A stretch of DNA of 7,865 nucleotides from NCBI GenBank assembly GCA_003155565.1, contig PMDM01000141.1:19165-27029 (forward strand), given 5' to 3'. Shown here in pieces: positions 1 to 4,645 of this stretch; position 1 is the first letter of the stretch, and each line of letters starts with the position of its first letter. The notes below the pieces were generated by a model that searched no databases, was not told where the DNA came from, and saw nothing but the letters and a program-made list of their open reading frames with translations. The stretch is from Methylococcaceae bacterium (GTDB taxonomy: Bacteria; Pseudomonadota; Gammaproteobacteria; Methylococcales; Methylomonadaceae). A program made the position numbers and the translations under genes.

Positions 1-2
1 TC

Positions 3-116
3 GGTAATCTCGACATCGTGAAACGGAACTTTGAACTCGTTATTTTAAGCATTGTCGCAATTTCACTATTGCCTTTGGTCTATCAGTTTTGGCGTAATAT
101 CCGGGTGAATCCCTAA
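3..116 (+). CDS. C-terminal fragment of a DedA/VTT-family inner-membrane protein (partial, 5' end outside window)
   Basis: An open frame enters from the left edge and stops with TAA at 114-116, giving 37 residues that begin GNLDIVKRNFELVILSIV and end FWRNIRVNP. The pattern is a short polar stretch, one hydrophobic segment (about residues 11-27 of the fragment) containing SLLPLVYQF, then a short basic tail. This matches the last transmembrane helix and tail of DedA/VTT (SNARE-associated) proteins, which usually end in a 'FE.VVL.IV..SLLP' helix followed by a few arginines. Members of this family are polytopic inner-membrane proteins linked to lipid-carrier flipping and envelope integrity. Only the tail is visible, so the family call rests on a short match and subfamily cannot be decided. 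No convincing intrinsic terminator follows; there is only a 4-bp AACC/GGTT palindrome near 125-135. Confidence 0.5.
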   Translation, partial: GNLDIVKRNFELVILSIVAISLLPLVYQFWRNIRVNP

Positions 117-208
117 CAATCAAAACCATGGGTTCTAAATAATGACACTTTGAGTTTATTAGCTTCCCCTTTATTCAGTTTGTAAATGTCCGCAAATCAT
201 TGTCTAAC

Positions 209-214
209 TATAAT
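209..214 (+). promoter_or_regulatory. Possible -10 box (TATAAT) upstream of the tiny hydrophobic ORF
   Basis: A perfect TATAAT hexamer lies 38 bases before the ATG at 253. At the usual 16-18 base spacing there is no good -35 hexamer (the 17-base position reads ATGTCC) and no TGn extension, so the box alone is weak evidence. It would place a transcript start near 221, just upstream of the GAGC/GCTC hairpin. Confidence 0.25.
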
Positions 215-252
215 GGTCAGGCAGAGTGAACCGTATCTGAGCAAAGGCTCTG

Positions 253-312
253 ATGCTACTTCGAAAACTGTATGAACTTTTCGGGCTTTCGGTGTTAATC
301 CTTGTAGGCTAA
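253..312 (+). CDS. Possible tiny hydrophobic peptide, or remnant of a 45-codon single-helix protein interrupted by a stop
   Basis: ATG at 253 follows AAAGG (243-247) with a 5-base spacer, a reasonable ribosome binding site. The frame encodes MLLRKLYELFGLSVLILVG and stops at TAA 310-312. Reading past that one TAA, the same frame stays open to a TAA at 388-390. The extension begins VFTYIVIQNILR, so both halves together would form one hydrophobic helix with a basic N-terminus and a polar C-terminal tail. Two readings are possible: a real 19-residue membrane peptide, or a decayed single-helix membrane protein carrying a point stop. Chance is a third option, since AT-rich DNA yields short hydrophobic frames easily. 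No family was recognised. The extension ends exactly where the A-tract of the minus-strand terminator begins. Confidence 0.3.
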   Translation: MLLRKLYELFGLSVLILVG

Positions 313-388
313 GTTTTCACATATATCGTTATCCAGAACATCTTACGAACGGTATGCTACTCGCAAGGAAACCCAAAAATTCAGTTTT

Positions 389-414
389 AAAAAAGGAAGC
401 AGTAAATTACTTCC
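389..414 (-). terminator. Intrinsic terminator of the AP2-like gene
   Basis: Read on the minus strand, the arms GGAAGTA and TGCTTCC (7 pairs including one G-U, loop ATTTAC) are followed directly by six T (plus-strand A-run 389-394). The hairpin begins 33 bases after the minus-strand stop codon at 447-449. Stem plus immediate T-tract is the classic factor-independent arrangement, although the stem is short and only moderately GC-rich. Confidence 0.65.
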
Positions 415-423
415 CTAACGTAA

Positions 424-445
424 CCTTAGGTCTAGCTAAGGCTAG
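424..445. repeat. Two overlapping, mutually exclusive small palindromes
   Basis: CCTTAG (424-429) pairs with CTAAGG (436-441) across the loop GTCTAG. CTAGC (432-436) pairs with GCTAG (441-445) across TAAG. They share bases, so only one can form at a time. They lie between the AP2-like stop codon and its terminator hairpin and may simply be extra 3'-UTR structure. No function is claimed. Confidence 0.4.
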
Positions 446-446
446 C

Positions 447-956
447 TTATACCGCCTTTAGATTCTCATTTTCGTAGACACGTACTTTTTTCCAACCAGC
501 AAATGTTTCATCATGGAAAGGAAGGTCATTGTCTATGGCATGTTCGTAGCAGCTTCTAAACAAACGGGCGGTACGGAAGGCATGTAACTCATCGTCGGCG
601 GTAACAATCTCCACGTTGCCTACCTGAAAGGTCTTGTTTCTGGACTTGCCGTCATCTACCCAAAACACGGTATAGCAAAGGTAGCTTTTGTTTTTGCGAT
701 GATCGAATTTGATAGTCCTGGAAACGCCGGTAACACCCGTGGTGGTTTTATTTTTGGGAGGCTTGAGAAAACGTGTTTTGCTACCCTTAAGTGCGATCAA
801 CATTTGGTCGCGCCAAGTGATGGCGGCTTTTAACGATTTGGCTTTGTTCCCCCACAGCTTATGGGAAAAATAACGGCTGCTTTCTTTGCCGCGCCTGACT
901 ATCCGAACCTGATAACCGAACACATCGGGTTCTGTGACATGCTTAACTTTTGTCAT
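447..956 (-). CDS. Free-standing AP2-like DNA-binding domain protein (169 aa)
   Basis: The protein has no enzyme motif. It consists of two stretches that look like AP2/ERF-type units, meaning a small three-strand sheet packed on one helix. The first is about residues 13-57 (GYQVRIVRRGKESSRYFS, then KSLKAAITWRDQMLIAL). The second is about residues 73-142 and opens with GVTGVSR, a phrase typical of bacterial AP2-like domains, followed by a YTVFWVDDG strand pair and the helix AFRTARLFRSCYEHA. A basic linker (SKTRFLKPPKNK) joins them. Bacterial AP2-like domains usually sit in HNH endonucleases or integrases; here there is no HNH or tyrosine-recombinase part, so a DNA-binding regulator or an orphan of a mobile gene is possible. 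The ATG at 954-956 has only a weak GAG as ribosome binding site. The gene diverges from the peroxiredoxin region and has its own terminator. The family call comes from pattern memory. Confidence 0.55.
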   Translation of the reverse strand: MTKVKHVTEPDVFGYQVRIVRRGKESSRYFSHKLWGNKAKSLKAAITWRDQMLIALKGSKTRFLKPPKNKTTTGVTGVSRTIKFDHRKNKSYLCYTVFWVDDGKSRNKTFQVGNVEIVTADDELHAFRTARLFRSCYEHAIDNDLPFHDETFAGWKKVRVYENENLKAV

Positions 957-1033
957 ACTACGATCTCAAAAATAAATAAAACAGGTAACATCAAGGTTAT
1001 GTTGCTATGCCGGAGTCCCGTTTAGGAGAAAGA

Positions 1034-1087
1034 ATGGCACTAGCTAAATTTGTAAGCTTACGATTACAAATTATCACTGAAGTGTAA
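1034..1087 (+). CDS. Possible 17-residue leader peptide upstream of the peroxiredoxin
   Basis: ATG at 1034 is preceded by AGGAG (1024-1028) with a 5-base spacer, one of the best Shine-Dalgarno matches in the window. The frame encodes MALAKFVSLRLQIITEV and ends with TAA at 1085-1087. An in-frame ATG at 1007 would add nine residues (MPESRLGER) but has a poorer site. The peptide has no cysteine or run of one amino acid that would suggest classical amino-acid attenuation. A 9-bp inverted repeat (1047-1072) lies inside the ORF, and a terminator-like hairpin (1175-1211) stands between it and the peroxiredoxin. It could be a regulatory leader peptide, an independent microprotein, or chance. Confidence 0.3.
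   Translation: MALAKFVSLRLQIITEV
1047..1072. repeat. Perfect 9-bp inverted repeat enclosing a 10-bp palindrome
   Basis: AATTTGTAA (1047-1055) and TTACAAATT (1064-1072) are exact reverse complements separated by eight bases. The sequence GTAAGCTTAC (1052-1061) is itself a perfect palindrome overlapping the left arm. The AT-rich symmetry fits an operator for a dimeric regulator or an RNA hairpin. It sits 91 bases from the AP2-like start codon and inside the possible leader ORF. No T-tract follows, so it is not an intrinsic terminator. Confidence 0.5.
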
Positions 1088-1119
1088 AGAAATGCAAGCG
1101 AATTTTGTATGTCAAGACA

Positions 1120-1132
1120 ATTGGCGGCCAAT
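1120..1132. repeat. ATTGG-CGG-CCAAT dyad, possible operator
   Basis: Perfect 5-bp arms flank a 3-bp centre. The dyad ends seven bases before a TAAAAT box (1139-1144), i.e. in the -35/-10 spacer of a possible peroxiredoxin promoter, where a repressor would block and an activator would be badly placed. It does not resemble the OxyR consensus that I know. Five-base arms can arise by chance. Confidence 0.3.
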
Positions 1133-1138
1133 CTGGTG

Positions 1139-1144
1139 TAAAAT
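1139..1144 (+). promoter_or_regulatory. Possible -10 box (TAAAAT) for the peroxiredoxin
   Basis: TAAAAT lies 88 bases before the peroxiredoxin ATG. The best -35 candidate is AAGACA at 1114-1119 (four of six bases of TTGACA) at a long 19-base spacing, so the promoter is weak or needs an activator. Transcription from here would produce a leader of about 80 bases that includes the whole terminator-like hairpin. Confidence 0.25.
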
Positions 1145-1174
1145 GACGGACACACCCCTTGAGCGAATAAGCTA

Positions 1175-1211
1175 AAAGGCGGTTGGCATAGTCATGCCCC
1201 TTTGTTTTTTT
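1175..1211 (+). terminator. Terminator-like hairpin with T-tract in the peroxiredoxin leader (possible attenuator)
   Basis: GGCAT (1185-1189) pairs with ATGCC (1194-1198) over the loop AGTC. An outer stem AAAGG (1175-1179) with CCTTT (1199-1203) closes around a five-base bulge, CGGTT. A run of seven T follows at 1205-1211. The peroxiredoxin Shine-Dalgarno begins only ten bases later, so no promoter fits between hairpin and gene. Either this hairpin ends an upstream transcript and peroxiredoxin mRNA must read through it, or it is a conditional attenuator. The bulge and modest stem suggest partial termination. Confidence 0.5.
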
Positions 1212-1220
1212 GGATAACCT

Positions 1221-1224
1221 GGAG
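1221..1224 (+). promoter_or_regulatory. Ribosome binding site that fixes the peroxiredoxin start
   Basis: GGAG lies seven bases before the ATG at 1232. A longer reading frame from 1202 would begin inside the T-tract of the hairpin, has no Shine-Dalgarno, and would add ten residues (MFFWITWRYL) absent from the family, so 1232 is preferred. Confidence 0.8.
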
Positions 1225-1231
1225 ATATTTG

Positions 1232-1837
1232 ATGAGCGTTCTAGTCGGTAAACAAGCACCTGATTTCACCGTTCCAGCCGTGTTGGGCGATGGACAAATC
1301 GTAGATTCATTTAGCTTTTCTTCGGCCACCAGCGGCAAATATGCCGTTGTGTTCTTTTATCCACTGGATTTTACCTTTGTATGTCCTAGCGAACTGATTG
1401 CCCTCGATCACCGCATGGCTGAGTTTACAAGCCGTGGCGTTGAAGTGATTGCGGTTTCTATAGATTCACATTTTACCCATAATGCCTGGCGCAATACGCC
1501 AGTCAATAAAGGCGGTATTGGCCCTGTCCGCTACACGATGGCTGCCGATATGACCCATGGCATTTGCAAAGACTATGACGTTGAAGCAGTACCTCCTGGC
1601 GTTGCTTACCGTGGAACTTTCCTGATCGACAAAAACGGTGTTGTTCGCCATCAAGTCGTCAATGATTTACCGCTAGGCCGTAATATGGATGAGTTGCTAC
1701 GTATGATTGATGCTTTGCAATTCCATGAAGAACACGGTGAAGTCTGCCCAGCAGGCTGGAACAAGGGCGATGCCGGCATGAATGCTAGCCCTGCCGGTGT
1801 TGCTGAGTATTTAGATAAAAACGCGGATAAGCTTTAA
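1232..1837 (+). CDS. Typical 2-Cys peroxiredoxin, AhpC/Prx1 type (201 aa)
   Basis: This enzyme reduces hydrogen peroxide, organic hydroperoxides or peroxynitrite in the cytoplasm using thiols delivered by thioredoxin or AhpF. The peroxidatic cysteine is C51 in YPLDFTFVCPSE, with the active-site P44 and T48 and the supporting arginine R127 in AYRGTFLID. The resolving cysteine is C172 in GEVCPAGW. The fold landmarks VISIDS-like AVSIDSHFTHNAW and GRNMDELLRMIDALQ are present, and 201 residues is the usual length. GGIG (94-97) is present, but the tail reads EYLDKNADKL rather than the YF motif of overoxidation-sensitive eukaryotic enzymes, so it is probably relatively robust. C112 is an extra cysteine. 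No ahpF or thioredoxin reductase gene is adjacent, so the electron donor is not shown. It stands alone between a structured leader and a convergent repeat. Confidence 0.95.
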   Translation: MSVLVGKQAPDFTVPAVLGDGQIVDSFSFSSATSGKYAVVFFYPLDFTFVCPSELIALDHRMAEFTSRGVEVIAVSIDSHFTHNAWRNTPVNKGGIGPVRYTMAADMTHGICKDYDVEAVPPGVAYRGTFLIDKNGVVRHQVVNDLPLGRNMDELLRMIDALQFHEEHGEVCPAGWNKGDAGMNASPAGVAEYLDKNADKL

Positions 1838-2028
1838 GTAAGAATCAAATGAAGCATTGCCTCAGGTAAATGCGTCTTAGGGAGTTTCTGGACAAGTTGA
1901 TTCCTGCTCATGGTTCGAGCCTCCGACAGGCTCACGACTCACCACGAACGGAATCAACTGAGTACCGTTCGTCCTGAGCCTGTCGAAGGAAGCCTGCCGA
2001 TGGACTTATTCAGATACCCTTTAGATAT
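1838..2028. other. Convergent intergenic region
   Basis: This 191-base gap separates the stop of the peroxiredoxin (+) from the stop of the small membrane protein (-). Its main content is the composite inverted repeat at 1895-1989. No T-tract follows either arm, so no canonical intrinsic terminator was found for either gene; the structured repeat may do that job. Confidence 0.5.
1895..1989. repeat. Composite dispersed inverted repeat (CCTGAGCCTGTCGAAGG type)
   Basis: CGACAGGCTCA (1924-1934) pairs exactly with TGAGCCTGTCG (1975-1985). Inside it ACGAACGG (1944-1951) pairs with CCGTTCGT (1965-1972), forming a long two-part hairpin with an asymmetric internal loop. A competing fold pairs AGTTGATTCC (1895-1904) with GGAATCAACT (1950-1959), and GAGCCT/AGGCTC (1918-1923 with 1928-1933) gives a third small hairpin. 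From general knowledge, the core GTCCTGAGCCTGTCGAAGG is a motif seen repeatedly between genes in many proteobacterial genomes. Its position between two convergent genes is typical for such REP/MITE-like elements, which can act as bidirectional terminators or mRNA stabilisers. Copy number cannot be judged here. Confidence 0.7.
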
Positions 2029-2313
2029 TCATTTGGCTGCGTTAGCGTTGCTCACTAATTTCTTTCTGATGAAATAAGCTGCAACCACGCCGCCTAATGC
2101 CGGAATTTGTCCAATAATAATTGTTGCTGCGCCTCTCTTGGCAATTATCGCGGATAATGCATTATCAAGGATTGCATCTACCAAGAACCAAGCTATCAGG
2201 TATCCGATTAGCCCAATAACTGCCCATTTTACTGGTGGTTCACCGACTTTATCGGCAGTCATATAAAACCATATAATGACCCCAAGTGCGGCCAGTTTCG
2301 CTAAAAGTAACAT
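2029..2313 (-). CDS. Small three-helix membrane protein of unknown function (94 aa)
   Basis: Three hydrophobic segments are visible: about residues 3-19 (LLAKLAALGVIIWFYM), 28-49 (VKWAVIGLIGYLIAWFLVDAIL) and 61-82 (GAATIIIGQIPALGGVVAAYFI), followed by the basic tail RKKLVSNANAAK. The loop TADKVGEPP between helices 1 and 2 is polar. No catalytic motif is visible and I do not recognise the family. The purine-rich GGAGAGGAGAGAAC directly before the ATG gives a strong ribosome binding site and supports this start. The gene stands alone, divergent from the asmA cluster with a 178-base shared upstream region, and converges on the peroxiredoxin across the repeat. It is probably an inner-membrane protein; nothing more can be claimed. 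Confidence 0.75.
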   Translation of the reverse strand: MLLLAKLAALGVIIWFYMTADKVGEPPVKWAVIGLIGYLIAWFLVDAILDNALSAIIAKRGAATIIIGQIPALGGVVAAYFIRKKLVSNANAAK

Positions 2314-2346
2314 GTTCTCTCCTCTCCAAAGTATTATGACAAATTT

Positions 2347-2354
2347 ATTATAAT
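2347..2354. promoter_or_regulatory. Overlapping divergent TATAAT boxes
   Basis: ATTATAAT reads TATAAT on the plus strand at 2349-2354 and TATAAT on the minus strand at 2347-2352. It lies in the only gap between the divergent small membrane gene (34 bases before its start) and the asmA-family gene (138 bases before its start). No good -35 element was found for either direction, so the assignment is tentative. Direct repeats AGCTTG and CTTGAATTT follow at about 2364-2399. Confidence 0.25.
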
Positions 2355-2491
2355 TCAGCGGACAGCTTGAGCTTGAATTTTACAACCATTCTTGAATTTA
2401 TTCACTTGCCTGTTATCTTATTTTCGTATCTTCTAATCTCAACGTTTTTCATAACGACCCCAACTAAGCCCGTCAGAACCGGAAGTAATTT

Positions 2492-4627
2492 GTGAGAAAA
2501 ATGACCAAATATTTGTTAGTAGGTTTCTCGGTATTGTTAGTTACCTTCGTCATTGCTGTTTGCCTTATACCTTTTCTTATTGATCCAAATGACTATAAAA
2601 ACGATATTGCGTCTTTGATTAAAGATAAGACGGGCCGTGATGTCGCGTTTGAGGGTGATATTACTGTGTCGGTGTTCCCCTGGATAGGCCTGAAAACTGG
2701 AAAAATGGTGATCAGCAATAGTCCAGGTTTCCAAAAAATGCCGTTCATTACCGTAGCTAAAAGCGACATTAAGGTCAAGTTACTCCCTCTGCTGTCGCAG
2801 AAAGTCGAAGTGGACACCATCGCCTTAGAAGGCTTAACCTTAAACTTGGTTAAAGACAAGCAAGGGGTAAAGAATTGGGAGGATTTAGTTGCACCAAATC
2901 AACCACTGCCCAGCGTAGCCACAGCTAATCGTGATACCCAAAACATCAATTCACGATCTACCTTGGCGGCGTTGACTGTCGGTGGTATCACCATTCAAAA
3001 CGCCCAAATTAATTGGGATAACCAACAAACCGAGGAACAGCTAGAACTAAAAAATATCCATTTCACAACCGATAAATTCGCTTTTGGTGAGCCGGTAAAA
3101 ATCGACATGGCGATGGATGTTTCCGGCAAGGTTGTAAAGTTCCCTGGCACTGTAAAACTAACCACCGATTTGCGCATCGATGAGAAACTAAATAATTTTG
3201 CGTTCGGCGACAGTCATCTTGAATGGCTAAGTGCAACTAAATTAGCGTCTGGTCAGCCATTAGCTGCCACGATTACCGCACCTAATGCAACAGTAAATAT
3301 TACCCGACAGACAGTTCAGTTATCGGGTCTGCAACTGCAATCCGGCGACATTAAACTCGCAGCCGAAATCAGCGGCGAACATGTTTTAGACAAGCCATCC
3401 TTACAGGGTTCTGTCGTTGCCGCCCCGTTTAATCCTGGCGTAGCCTTAAAGCAATGGAGTATTGTTCTTCCCCCAATGAGTGATGCCAAAGCCCTGAGCA
3501 ATCTAGGCATGAGCTTTCATTTCCAGGCAAATCCTGACCAAATTGAATTTACCAATCTGGATGCCGCCTTGGATAACAGCCACGTCAAAGGCTCTGTGAC
3601 GATTAAAGACTATTCCCAGCCAGCGAGTTTGTTTGATTTGGCCGTAGATACGATTGATGTTGACCGTTATCTAGCGCCGCCAGATAATGAATCAAGCAAA
3701 CCCATAGTAAGCCCTGGTATGGCCTTTGCGGCCGGGACATTCAGTTTGCCGCTGGACTGGCTTAGAAAGCTGGATGCAGAAGGTAAACTGGCGCTGGGCA
3801 AAATGACGTTTAATCGGATGACCCTACAAGACATGCGCTTAACGCTCAGTTCAAAAAAAGGCATAGTTAAAGTCGAGCAAACAGCAAAGCAATTTTATCA
3901 GGGTAGTTATTCAGGCAATCTCAATGTTGATGCGCGTGTGGAGAAATCGTCTTTAACAATCAATGAAAAACTCACAAATATTCGCCTTGAAACGTTACTG
4001 AAAAATGTTAAAGGAGACGCGAAGATGGGTGGTATTTTCACAGCTTCAACCCAATTACACGGGCAAGGCAGTGACCCAAAAGAAATCAGGTCAAACCTAA
4101 CAGGGCAGGTAAATTTTTTTTTAAAAGACGGTTATATCAAAGGCTTCAATCTGGAAAAAATGGTTGAAAACGGCAAAAATCTGGTTAAAAGCGGGGCTTT
4201 ACCAGTAGAAACCCAACACGACCAAACTGCATTTTCCAAAATCAGCGGCACGGTAAACATCAATAAAGGATTGTTGCAAAATGATGACCTTATTGCCAAT
4301 ACAGCAAAATTGCGCTGCACAGGTAAGGGCAGTCTTAATCTTGATTCTGAGCTTGTGGATTATAAAATAGTTGCCAAACTGCTCAAGGCAGAAGCGACCG
4401 CCACCACACCAGAACAAGTCCACGATACGCCCATCGGCATTCATTTGGGCGGTACACTTAGCAAACCCACTTACACGCTGGATGTAGCGGCATTATTGAC
4501 CGATAAAAACAAGGCAAAAATCGAACACTTTCTGGACAAAAACAAAGTAAAAATTGACAAGTTAATGGACAAGCTGGATAAAAAATTAGGCCCTGGTGCC
4601 AGCGATTTGTTGAAGAAGTTTTTTTAA
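2492..4627 (+). CDS. AsmA-family envelope protein (711 aa)
   Basis: AsmA-like proteins are anchored in the inner membrane by one N-terminal helix and extend through the periplasm as a long beta-rich groove. The family is linked to outer-membrane biogenesis and phospholipid traffic. Here residues 7-30 form the anchor. The AsmA N-terminal signature follows in about residues 31-125: LIDPNDYKNDIASLIKDKTGR, GDITVSVFPWIGLKTG, SNSPGF, then the VEVDTIALEGLTLNLVKDKQG segment. The C-terminal AsmA region spans about 510-660 (SNLTGQVNFFLKDGYIKGFNLEKMV, then the SGTVNINKGLLQNDDL and GKGSLNLDSELVDYKI segments). The tail is lysine-rich. At 711 residues it is somewhat longer than E. coli AsmA (about 617). 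GTG at 2492 is preferred because GGAAG (2481-2485) lies six bases upstream; ATG at 2501 is an alternative three codons in. It leads the asmA-mutY-yggX cluster, with 18 bases to mutY. Confidence 0.88.
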   Translation: MRKMTKYLLVGFSVLLVTFVIAVCLIPFLIDPNDYKNDIASLIKDKTGRDVAFEGDITVSVFPWIGLKTGKMVISNSPGFQKMPFITVAKSDIKVKLLPLLSQKVEVDTIALEGLTLNLVKDKQGVKNWEDLVAPNQPLPSVATANRDTQNINSRSTLAALTVGGITIQNAQINWDNQQTEEQLELKNIHFTTDKFAFGEPVKIDMAMDVSGKVVKFPGTVKLTTDLRIDEKLNNFAFGDSHLEWLSATKLASGQPLAATITAPNATVNITRQTVQLSGLQLQSGDIKLAAEISGEHVLDKPSLQGSVVAAPFNPGVALKQWSIVLPPMSDAKALSNLGMSFHFQANPDQIEFTNLDAALDNSHVKGSVTIKDYSQPASLFDLAVDTIDVDRYLAPPDNESSKPIVSPGMAFAAGTFSLPLDWLRKLDAEGKLALGKMTFNRMTLQDMRLTLSSKKGIVKVEQTAKQFYQGSYSGNLNVDARVEKSSLTINEKLTNIRLETLLKNVKGDAKMGGIFTASTQLHGQGSDPKEIRSNLTGQVNFFLKDGYIKGFNLEKMVENGKNLVKSGALPVETQHDQTAFSKISGTVNINKGLLQNDDLIANTAKLRCTGKGSLNLDSELVDYKIVAKLLKAEATATTPEQVHDTPIGIHLGGTLSKPTYTLDVAALLTDKNKAKIEHFLDKNKVKIDKLMDKLDKKLGPGASDLLKKFF
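4114..4126 (+). other. T9-A4 homopolymer with in-frame U UUA AAA slippery heptamer
   Basis: Nine T (4114-4122) run into four A (4123-4126) inside codons 541-545 of the asmA-family gene. Read in frame, the end of this run is T TTA AAA (4120-4126), the X XXY YYZ form of a -1 slip site. A -1 slip would reach a TGA at 4165-4167, about 13 codons later, truncating the protein near residue 558. A conserved coding need (NFFLK) explains the run equally well. Confidence 0.4.
4502..4567 (+). repeat. Degenerate 33-bp tandem duplication in the asmA-family 3' end
   Basis: Bases 4502-4534 and 4535-4567 encode DKNKAKIEHFL and DKNKVKIDKLM (residues 671-681 and 682-692), followed by DKLDKKL. The two units are similar at DNA and protein level and form a charged, probably helical C-terminal tail. 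It is likely an old internal duplication. Confidence 0.55.
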
Positions 4628-4645
4628 TCGTAAATACCGCCAGTC

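Larger units (their letters stand above)
117..446. other. 330-base stretch without a conventional gene
   Basis: This interval separates the DedA-like tail (+) from the 3' end of the AP2-like gene (-). It holds a perfect TATAAT at 209-214 and two short hairpins on the plus strand: GAGC/GCTC at 239-250 with loop AAAG, and CGAAAA/TTTTCG at 262-283. It also holds a tiny hydrophobic ORF starting at 253, and on the minus strand the terminator of the AP2-like gene (389-414). A second pair of overlapping small palindromes lies at 424-445. Nothing resembling a tRNA, transposase or known riboswitch was recognised. Confidence 0.6.
957..1231. other. 275-base divergent control region between the AP2-like gene and the peroxiredoxin
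   Basis: The region contains a 17-codon ORF with a strong Shine-Dalgarno, a 9-bp inverted repeat enclosing a 10-bp palindrome, a 13-bp ATTGG/CCAAT dyad, a TAAAAT box, and a terminator-like hairpin just before the peroxiredoxin ribosome binding site. Each is listed separately. No promoter for the minus-strand gene could be fixed; TTGATG-like and T-rich stretches occur near 965-993 but at poor spacing. Confidence 0.6.

Noticed and set aside
215..312. Possible cyclic-di-GMP (GEMM) riboswitch, because of the GCAAAGGCT string and paired segments
   Set aside because: The GAAA tetraloop, its receptor and the conserved paired arms of the motif are not present in the right order, and no fitting downstream gene exists on that strand.
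202..320. Minus-strand 39-codon open stretch reading SLQGLTPKARKVHTVFEVA, considered as a transposase or coding remnant
   Set aside because: No start codon, no ribosome binding site and no recognised family motif; it is the antisense of the small plus-strand ORF region.
1202..1231. Longer peroxiredoxin start at 1202
   Set aside because: The start codon would use bases of the terminator T-tract, lacks a Shine-Dalgarno and adds residues not seen in the family; ATG 1232 has GGAG at correct spacing.
1074..1259. 61-codon minus-strand frame across the peroxiredoxin leader
   Set aside because: It starts inside the peroxiredoxin gene, runs antisense through the leader structures and has no family-like sequence or ribosome binding site.
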